Positions 16,738 through 23,035 of a DNA stretch of 31,286 nucleotides are shown here, piece by piece; the first letter of the stretch is position 1; every line of letters begins with the position of its first letter. A program made the position numbers and the translations under genes. The notes under the pieces were generated by a model. That model saw nothing but the letters and a program-made list of their open reading frames with translations. It was not told the DNA's origin and did not search any database. This DNA is from Ignavibacteriota bacterium (GTDB lineage Bacteria; Bacteroidota; Ignavibacteria; UBA10030; UBA6906), in the NCBI GenBank assembly GCA_016707525.1, contig JADJHP010000018.1, positions 1 through 31,286 on the forward strand, given 5' to 3'.

Positions 16738-19700
16738 TTGAAGCGACCGGTGTGTGGCTTGTTTGTGATCGGTGTGATGATCATGTGCGCGGCGCCTGTG
16801 CATCTGTTCGGGCAGGACACCCTTGATGTGATCGCCACTCCGACGGGGAACCTGAACATGGTCATCAACGGTGACACGTTGGCGGGGGGCGTGCGGGCGC
16901 ACCCGGACCGCGTGTACAGGTTGAAGCGCGGGAAGATCTATCAGCTCACCGCGCCCATGAAGATCAATGGCAATATCACCATGGTCGCCAATGACTCGGC
17001 GGAGATCAGGCCGCCGGTCCTTGTGGGTCCCTCCTCTGTCGACCACTTCTTCGATCTCGTGGGAATGGGATCGAAGGTCAGGATGAACAGCCTGTATCTC
17101 CTCTCCCAGCGTGTCGACAACACCTGGTTGGGCTGGAGTACCGGTATTCAGGTGGGGGCGGACAGCGTCCATCTGCAGCTGCGTGGCGTGATCTTTGATG
17201 GCTGGAGCAATGCCGGCATCGTGATCTCTTCTTCGCAGTGGGCGAAGGTTGATGTACAGGACTGCGTGTTCAGGAACCACCAGCACAACACCTCCTGGTT
17301 CGGCGGCCAGCCGTTCTTCACCGGGATTCCGGTGGCGCTGGACACGGTGATATTTTTGAACAATACGTTCATGGCGAACAGCGCCTATGTGTTCTCCATC
17401 AGGGGCTATACGCCGTATGCGTTGTTCGAGCACAATACGATGGTCTTCGGGGTGGCCAATCCGTTCCTGATCCGGCAGGCGACGAATCTTCACATCAGGA
17501 ACAACATCTTTTATGCGATGCACGCCATGGGGGGGAACCCCGACCACGTCATCAACGGGTGGTTCATGCACTATCCCGATACTGCCTCCAGCAGCATCAT
17601 CCGGATCAGAGCCCATGACGATTCCAGTTACTGGTCGAAGCTCTGGGGTGCGCCGGTCTCCGGCCCCGAGGTACACGTCGATCCGGATCACGGCGTCACG
17701 CCCGCGATGCTGGACGAGGGCCATCGGGTCTTCGATGTCCGGAACAATGCGTACTTCTGGCCCACGAAGCTGGAGGACTTCTACACGACGCACAATGACA
17801 CCGTCACACGATGGGAGCTCGTGGAAGTTCCCGTCTACGGTGGTGGCTCGCGACAGGATTCTCTGAAGAGGGTGATCGTCCCACCCCGATGGCTGAATGA
17901 CTATTCGCAATGGACCGTTGATAGTCTGGCCGGCGTGCGCTCACCGGATGTGAGGGTGGAGAACAACGTCAACGTGGATCCCGGATTTCCAGCCGGTGTC
18001 GCGGACCATGTCGATGCGTTGATCGCGTATGTCCACAAGATCGTGACGAACCGGCTGGACGCGGGCAGATGGGAGTATCCATCCGCCACCCTCTATCCAC
18101 CGGCCTGGCCGTTACCCGAGGATCTCGCGTACAGCAATGGTGCATTGATGACTGCCGGCACCGACGGTTTCCCCCTCGGTGACCTGAACTGGTTCCCGGA
18201 CAAGAAGGCCGAATGGGCGAGACGGCCCATCCCGATCGGGTTTCAGAATCTCCTTTCTGTGTCCGATGGCTGCTCGGGGGCAGGAGCGCTTGTGTTCGGA
18301 TCAGCGGCTGGGGCAACGGCCGGCCTCGATACCGCCCGGGGTGAGTATGAGCTCCCGCCGGTCCCGCCAACGGAAGCCTTCGACGCACGCTTCGGCCTGC
18401 CGGGATCCCCGGCGGTGTTTTCGCCTGTCGACCTCCGTGCAGACACCATCACCGCAGCGACATGGCGGGTCACATTCCAACCCGGCACCTGCGGTTATCC
18501 GCTGGTCTTCTCATGGGACAGCACGGCCTTCCCTGCAGCGGGCAGTGTGTTCCTCCGGGACGAACTGGGCGGGACCCTCATCAACGTGAACATGAGGACC
18601 CGGAGTGCGTACACGTTGACCAACAGCGCTGTCACGTCGCTGCTGATCGTGTATTCAAGCGACATTGTGAAGGACATTGCCGTCGACGCCGGCTGGAACC
18701 TCCTCTCGGTTCCGGTGATGGCGCAGGACTCCAGTGTTGCGGCGTTGTATCCGGAGGCCGCATCATCGGCGTTCGGTTTCGCCAACGGGTATGAGGCGGC
18801 GTCCAGAGTGAGCCCCGGCCGGGGCTACTGGCTGAAGTTCGCGGAAGCGGATACCGTGAGCTTCGTGGGTGCACGGATGACTGTGCGGGAGATCCAGGTG
18901 CCGGGTGGTTGGAGCATCATCGGACCGTTCGAGGAGGATGTGCCTGTTGCCAGCATGACGAGCAGTCCGGGTGGGATCGTGTCATCAAGCTACTTTGGAT
19001 TCTCCTCCGGTTATACCGTCGCCACGACGCTGCAGGCGGGCAAAGGGTACTGGGTGAAGGCGAGTCAGGCGGGTGTGCTGCACGTGGGCGCGGGAGCAGG
19101 CAAGAGTGCAGGCGTGGTGGCATCGATCGACACGAGTTGGGCGCGGATCATCGTGCGGGACAGTACGGGGGAGGAGCGGACACTGTATGTTGCTCCGGCG
19201 GAAGCGATGACCGGGGGGTACGAATTGCCGCCGCCGGCGCCGCGGGGTGTGTTCGACATGCGCTATGTCCATCAGACGATGGTGGATACGCTGGGGAGAT
19301 CGAGTCATGACGTGATGTTGTCCTCGGCAGTGGGACCGTTGCAGATCCGGGGAGAGAGGCTACGGGGGAGAGAGTTCAGTGTGACGGATGGCGTGGACGG
19401 ACGTGTGTTCAAGGGAATGCTCAGGGAGGGCGAGGTTCTCGTCGCGCCGGTTGCCCTGGACATGCTTCGTTTTGAGGAGCGGGGTGAGGCAACGAGCGGG
19501 GCCGTACCAACGCAGTATGCGCTGGACCAGAACTACCCGAACCCGTTCAACCCGTCGACGGTGATCAGGATCGCGTTGCCGGAGGCAGTGAAGGTGCGGC
19601 TCGTGGTATACAACGTCCTGGGCCAGGAAGTTGCGGAGCTGATCAATGGGGAGCTTGCAGCGGGGTATCACGATGTGGAATTCCGGGCGGACCGGCTGGC

Positions 19701-19773
19701 CTCGGGAGTGTATCTCTATCGCGTTGAGGCAGGGCACTTCGTGGCCGTCAGGAAATTCGTAGTGATAAGATAG
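16738..19773 (+). CDS. Secreted right-handed beta-helix protein with Por-type sorting domain
   Basis: 1011 residues from the TTG at 16738. I prefer this start because GGCGGAG lies 7 bases upstream and it begins directly with a signal peptide (KRPVCGLFVIGVMIMCAAP, cleavage near LFGQ). The ATG at 16684 overlaps the previous stop and would add 18 residues before the signal. The head (about 30-480) has a parallel beta-helix character, with short strands such as VHLQLRGVIFDGWSNAGIVI, VDVQDCVFRNHQHNTSWF, DTVIFLNNTFMANSAYVFSI and LHIRNNIFYAM, as in pectate-lyase-like folds. No catalytic residues can be assigned. From about residue 500 the same cassette as in the upstream protein follows: SVSDGCSGAGAL, PPVPPTEAFDARF, GWNLLSVPV, GWSIIGPFEEDVP, PPPAPRGVFDMRY and the sorting domain. 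The two proteins probably travel by the same secretion route and differ in what they bind. Confidence 0.88.
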   Translation: MKRPVCGLFVIGVMIMCAAPVHLFGQDTLDVIATPTGNLNMVINGDTLAGGVRAHPDRVYRLKRGKIYQLTAPMKINGNITMVANDSAEIRPPVLVGPSSVDHFFDLVGMGSKVRMNSLYLLSQRVDNTWLGWSTGIQVGADSVHLQLRGVIFDGWSNAGIVISSSQWAKVDVQDCVFRNHQHNTSWFGGQPFFTGIPVALDTVIFLNNTFMANSAYVFSIRGYTPYALFEHNTMVFGVANPFLIRQATNLHIRNNIFYAMHAMGGNPDHVINGWFMHYPDTASSSIIRIRAHDDSSYWSKLWGAPVSGPEVHVDPDHGVTPAMLDEGHRVFDVRNNAYFWPTKLEDFYTTHNDTVTRWELVEVPVYGGGSRQDSLKRVIVPPRWLNDYSQWTVDSLAGVRSPDVRVENNVNVDPGFPAGVADHVDALIAYVHKIVTNRLDAGRWEYPSATLYPPAWPLPEDLAYSNGALMTAGTDGFPLGDLNWFPDKKAEWARRPIPIGFQNLLSVSDGCSGAGALVFGSAAGATAGLDTARGEYELPPVPPTEAFDARFGLPGSPAVFSPVDLRADTITAATWRVTFQPGTCGYPLVFSWDSTAFPAAGSVFLRDELGGTLINVNMRTRSAYTLTNSAVTSLLIVYSSDIVKDIAVDAGWNLLSVPVMAQDSSVAALYPEAASSAFGFANGYEAASRVSPGRGYWLKFAEADTVSFVGARMTVREIQVPGGWSIIGPFEEDVPVASMTSSPGGIVSSSYFGFSSGYTVATTLQAGKGYWVKASQAGVLHVGAGAGKSAGVVASIDTSWARIIVRDSTGEERTLYVAPAEAMTGGYELPPPAPRGVFDMRYVHQTMVDTLGRSSHDVMLSSAVGPLQIRGERLRGREFSVTDGVDGRVFKGMLREGEVLVAPVALDMLRFEERGEATSGAVPTQYALDQNYPNPFNPSTVIRIALPEAVKVRLVVYNVLGQEVAELINGELAAGYHDVEFRADRLASGVYLYRVEAGHFVAVRKFVVIR
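18238..19770 (+). repeat. Duplicated C-terminal cassette, copy 2
   Basis: Second copy of the ~510-residue cassette; see copy 1 at 15154-16684. Divergence is mostly at third codon positions and in loops, which suggests an older duplication kept similar by selection, perhaps with later conversion of the 3' end. Confidence 0.93.
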
Positions 19774-19784
19774 TGGCAGGTGAT

Positions 19785-19841
19785 GCTCACGAAGAGTGAG
19801 CGTGGATGAGCACGTACACACACCACGGGGTGACCGTGGTG
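19785..19841 (+). other. Two hairpins in the leader of the third secreted-protein gene
   Basis: GCTCAC (19785-19790) and GTGAGC (19796-19801) form a six-pair stem with loop GAAGA. CACCACGG (19821-19828) and CCGTGGTG (19834-19841) form an eight-pair stem with loop GGTGA. Both lie in the 97-bp gap and end 29 bases before the next ATG. Neither is followed by a U-tract. A role in mRNA stability or in setting relative expression is possible. Confidence 0.55.
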
Positions 19842-19870
19842 CAGAACGAACCCGGAAGAGAGATCGACAC

Positions 19871-21019
19871 ATGAAGAGAGTCCTTGTGGTATCGCTTGTG
19901 TTCCTCGTGAACACGACGTTCGCCTTCGCCGGAGCGGGTACCTCCACGATGGCCGCTGCAGCGTTCAGCTTTTCGTTGACGGTGAGTGATGGAGCAGGAG
20001 GTTCGCAGGTCCTGCAGCTCGGGGTCGATCCGGCTGCGACCGATGCAATTGATGCGGCACTGGGCGAGTCGGAACGCCCACCGAGCCCGCCGTCGGGGGT
20101 CTTTGATGCACGGCTCATCGGGGATGACATCGCGGTGTCGGGCCTGGGTCAGGGGGTCGTGCATGATTATAGAGAAGGAGATGCAGCGCTCAGTGGTACC
20201 AGGGTCCATGAGATCAAGTATCAGGTAGGGAGCGGGACCGCTATCACCATCCAATGGGATCTTCCGTCCTGGGCCACAGGGGTGTTGCAGGATTTCTTTG
20301 GAGGGGCCATCGTGAATGAATCCATGAGCGGCAGCGGCAGCTATGTGGTGACGAACCCGGGTGTTCTGACGAAACTGAAAGTAACGATCACGTATGTGCC
20401 GCCCCTTCCGGTCCAGCTGGTCGACCTTGGATACTCCGTGATGCCGGGTGGAAGTGTCACGTTGCAGTGGAAGACGCTCAGCGAAGTGAACAACTACGGC
20501 TTCATCGTGCAACGAAAGCTGGTGGATGGGGCGGAGTATATGGATGTGACAGAGGGGTTTCTCCCCGGTAAAGGGACGACTCTCGATCCGCAGACGTATA
20601 GTTTCACCGAACGTGGCAGCCTCATGCCGGGGAAGTATTCGTACCGCTTGAAGCAGGTTGATCTGGATGGAACGGTCCATTACAGCGGATCGCTGATGGT
20701 GACCGTTGGTGTGACGGAGGTGGATGGGACAGAGCTTGAAGAGAAGGCTCCACGGAAGTTCGCGTTGGCCCAGAATCATCCCAACCCGTTCAATCCCGCT
20801 ACCCGGATCCGGTTCACGGTGGAAAGCCCGACGCGTGCGACCGTGGTGGTGTACAGTGCGCTCGGCACCGAGGTTGCGACGGTGTTCGACGGCAATGCAG
20901 AGCCCGGCCGGTTCTATCAGGCAGTATTCTACGGGACGGGCCTTGCGTCGGGGGTTTACTTCTACCGATTGACCACAGCGCACCATACCGAAGTGAAGCG
21001 GATGTTGCTGGTGAGGTGA
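19871..21019 (+). CDS. Small secreted protein with PPxxP module and Por-type sorting domain
   Basis: 382-residue exported protein. Start at the ATG 19871, with GAAGAGAG upstream, followed by the signal peptide MKRVLVVSLVFLVNTTFAFA. The mature N-terminus (about 35-90) is a single copy of the module seen in the cassette of the two upstream proteins: FSLTVSDGAGGSQVLQLGVD, then DAALGESERPP and PPSGVFDARL. A beta domain follows. Next comes a fibronectin-like stretch (VTLQWKTLSEVNNYGFIVQR, then YSYRLKQVDLDGTVHYSG) commonly found just before sorting tails. The sorting domain (NHPNPFNPATRIRFTVESP to SGVYFYRLT) is clearly diverged from that of the two neighbours. The gene sits 97 bp behind them on the same strand and may be co-transcribed. 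Confidence 0.88.
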   Translation: MKRVLVVSLVFLVNTTFAFAGAGTSTMAAAAFSFSLTVSDGAGGSQVLQLGVDPAATDAIDAALGESERPPSPPSGVFDARLIGDDIAVSGLGQGVVHDYREGDAALSGTRVHEIKYQVGSGTAITIQWDLPSWATGVLQDFFGGAIVNESMSGSGSYVVTNPGVLTKLKVTITYVPPLPVQLVDLGYSVMPGGSVTLQWKTLSEVNNYGFIVQRKLVDGAEYMDVTEGFLPGKGTTLDPQTYSFTERGSLMPGKYSYRLKQVDLDGTVHYSGSLMVTVGVTEVDGTELEEKAPRKFALAQNHPNPFNPATRIRFTVESPTRATVVVYSALGTEVATVFDGNAEPGRFYQAVFYGTGLASGVYFYRLTTAHHTEVKRMLLVR

Positions 21020-21058
21020 TGCGAGGTCACCGTCGACCGATGAGATTGGTCGATGAGA

Positions 21059-21111
21059 GCCGCATGCTTCAGCCACGGTGGAGCATGCGGCGGGGGGGGG
21101 GGGGGGGGGGG
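21059..21111 (+). other. Perfect 10-pair hairpin followed by a G20 tract
   Basis: GCCGCATGCT (21059-21068) and AGCATGCGGC (21082-21091) are exact inverted repeats with a 13-base loop. Immediately after come twenty consecutive G (21092-21111). The hairpin is in the right place to end the secreted-protein transcript. The G tract lies 42 bases before the thioesterase start and could slip in length or could be a sequencing or assembly artefact. Confidence 0.8.
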
Positions 21112-21153
21112 TTGCATGAGGATGCTCCCCTGCGTATCTTGAGGGGAACACCC

Positions 21154-21891
21154 ATGAAAGCGCCCGGCCGATATCCCCTCGAACTGAAATCCTACGAACT
21201 CGACCACCGGGGCAGCATGCCCGTGTGGGTCATGTACCGCTACCTGCAGGAAGCCGCTGAACTGAACGCGGTGGACCTCGGGTTCGATACCGAAGCACTC
21301 CTTTCCCGTTCCCTCACCTGGATGCTCGCACGGCTGCAACTGCGGTCCGCGGAACCCCCTGCGGGACGGTCGCGCCTCATCGCCGAAACGTGGCCCTCGG
21401 GCATCGTCAGCAGGTTCGCACAACGCGACTTCCGGCTGTATGTGGACGGTGCCGACACGGCGTTCGTTACCGCGACAAGCTACTGGCTGCTGATCGATAT
21501 CAACCGCAAGCGGCCGGTGACGGTAGAGAATATCCTCGGGCGCGAGCATATCGTGGATGTGCCACATGCCGTGGCGGATCCGTTCCCTGCGATCCAGCCC
21601 GCCGGCGACCCGGTGTTCTCGGCGGAATTCCGTGTGCGGCGGTCGGACCTCGATATGAACGACCACGTCAACAATGTGCACTACGTGGAGTGGCTTGCCG
21701 AGGCCGTTCCCGAAGATGTATGGCGCGGGGGCGGGATCACAGAACTGGATGTGGAGTACAAGCGCGCGGCGCAGTTCGGAGATGCGGTCAGGATCGATAC
21801 CCATGTCTCCTGCCCCGGCGCATATACGCACCGGATGAGTGCCGGCGGGAACGACCTGGTCCTGGCGCGCAGCGTATGGGTCGCGCGGTAA
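21154..21891 (+). CDS. Acyl-ACP thioesterase (double hotdog, FatA/FatB-like)
   Basis: 245-residue thioesterase that releases fatty acids from acyl carrier protein. The start at ATG 21154 is preceded by TTGAGGGG; an open frame continues upstream through the G tract, but it is low-complexity and not protein-like. Two hotdog halves can be recognised. The N-terminal half begins LELKSYELDHRGSMPVWVM and has YRYLQEAAELNAVDLGFDTE and LTWMLARLQLR. The C-terminal half has the signature DLDMNDHVNNVHYVEWLAEA (about residues 166-185), whose Asn and His match the catalytic positions of plant and bacterial acyl-ACP thioesterases. Length fits the bacterial family. Cytoplasmic; a role in phospholipid fatty-acid turnover or in supply of free fatty acids is inferred. 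Confidence 0.9.
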   Translation: MKAPGRYPLELKSYELDHRGSMPVWVMYRYLQEAAELNAVDLGFDTEALLSRSLTWMLARLQLRSAEPPAGRSRLIAETWPSGIVSRFAQRDFRLYVDGADTAFVTATSYWLLIDINRKRPVTVENILGREHIVDVPHAVADPFPAIQPAGDPVFSAEFRVRRSDLDMNDHVNNVHYVEWLAEAVPEDVWRGGGITELDVEYKRAAQFGDAVRIDTHVSCPGAYTHRMSAGGNDLVLARSVWVAR

Positions 21892-21912
21892 TACAATGAA
21901 TGCCGGACCGGT

Positions 21913-21947
21913 GTAGGGGCGGTGCATGCACCGCCCGTACAACGGAT
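21913..21947. repeat. GCATGC-centred dispersed palindrome
   Basis: GGGCGGTGCATGCACCGCCC (21917-21936) is a perfect 20-base palindrome, flanked by GTA and TAC, in the gap between the thioesterase and the kinase-like gene. Related but degenerate forms occur at 1655-1687 and about 22917-22950. It looks like a REP-type intergenic repeat. Confidence 0.75.
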
Positions 21948-21968
21948 ACCGTACACAATGAATTTTAA

Positions 21969-22889
21969 ATGATCGCAACCGGGCAGACGATAGGGCACTA
22001 CAGGATCCTCGAATGGATCACCGGCGGCGGCGCAGGCGACCTGTACCGCGCGGAGGACCTGCGTAGCCACCGCATCGTCGCCCTGCGCATCATCCCCCCC
22101 GATGTCGTCCGCGATCCCGACCGCCGCGAACACTTCCTGCGCACGGCACGCTCCGCGTCGGGGCTCGACCACCCGAACCTCTGCACCATCACCGATATCG
22201 CCACCGCGGACGACGGCCGCATCTTCATCTCCATGATCTGCTACGACGGCGAGACGGTGCGCGACAAACTCGCGCGCGGGCCGCTCCGCGTGGAGACCGC
22301 GATCGCCATCGCCCAGCAACTGGCGGAAGGCCTCGTGGTGGCGCACGCGAACGACGTGATCCACGGCCACCTGGACCCGGCAACGATCATGGTAACGGGC
22401 GATGGCGTGGTGAAGATCCTGGACTTCGGCCTTCCCCATGACGTCGAGATGCGCGATGAGCGCGAAGAGACCGGCCCCGACTACCGTTCCCCCGAACAGA
22501 TGCGCGGCTGCTATCCCGATGAGCGGTCGGATATCTGGGCGTTCGGATTGATCACCTATGAGATGCTCACGGGCAAGATGCCGGTGCAGGGGCCACGCCT
22601 CATGAACCGGCTGTCGACGATCATCAGTGAAGACCTCCGGCCCGCGGCCGAGATCCGCCCCGAGGTCCCCGGCTCCATGTCGCAACTCTGCAAACGCTGC
22701 CTGGCGTTCGACCCCGAACACCGTCCGCGCGAGATGAACGAAGTGCAGTCGCTCCTCGGCCACTGGCCGTTCGAAGTGCGCGTGAGCGGGCGGACCCGCT
22801 GGAACCGGCTGCGCGGCTGGGTCGTTGCCGCGGCGGTGACGGTGGTCCTTGTCGCAACGGGTATTCTTGTGTGGGCCCTGACTCATTGA
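21969..22889 (+). CDS. Membrane-anchored protein kinase homologue, predicted pseudokinase
   Basis: 306-residue protein with the fold pattern of bacterial Hanks-type (PknB-like) kinases and one C-terminal membrane helix (about 280-304, VVAAAVTVVLVATGILVWAL). It therefore has a cytoplasmic kinase-like domain with a tail anchor. The Gly-rich loop is GGGAGDLYRAED (19-30). The beta-3 lysine is replaced by Arg40 (IVALRII), and the alpha-C glutamate position reads Thr59 (FLRTARSASGLDHPN). The HRD catalytic loop reads HGHLDPATIMV (132-142), so the catalytic Asp is His134, the following Lys is Asp136 and the Asn is Thr139. DFG (152-154) and SPEQ with SDIWAFGLITYEMLTGKMP remain, so folding is preserved. 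Loss of the catalytic Asp, Lys and Asn makes ordinary phosphotransfer unlikely. It may be a scaffold or allosteric regulator, possibly nucleotide binding. The start at ATG 21969 has a weak ribosome-binding site. The next gene follows after 146 bp. Confidence 0.88.
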   Translation: MIATGQTIGHYRILEWITGGGAGDLYRAEDLRSHRIVALRIIPPDVVRDPDRREHFLRTARSASGLDHPNLCTITDIATADDGRIFISMICYDGETVRDKLARGPLRVETAIAIAQQLAEGLVVAHANDVIHGHLDPATIMVTGDGVVKILDFGLPHDVEMRDEREETGPDYRSPEQMRGCYPDERSDIWAFGLITYEMLTGKMPVQGPRLMNRLSTIISEDLRPAAEIRPEVPGSMSQLCKRCLAFDPEHRPREMNEVQSLLGHWPFEVRVSGRTRWNRLRGWVVAAAVTVVLVATGILVWALTH

Positions 22890-22916
22890 CCCGGCCGGGC
22901 GGTTCATTCATCCCCC

Positions 22917-22991
22917 GGGAGGGCAGCATGCCCGGACGCCCTACACCATACGTTGCCGGGCGCCCGCTTCCGGGGGCCCACCGGGGCCCCC
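22917..22991. other. GC-rich repeat and eight-pair hairpin before the M14 peptidase gene
   Basis: A degenerate GCATGC repeat (about 22917-22950) is followed by GGGGGCCC (22972-22979), loop ACCG, GGGCCCCC (22984-22991), a perfect GC-only stem. No U-tract follows. It could separate transcription of the kinase-like gene from the peptidase gene. Confidence 0.6.
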
Positions 22992-23035
22992 AACCGCAGA
23001 TGAATCCCGTTCTCCTCCATCATCAAAGGACCACC

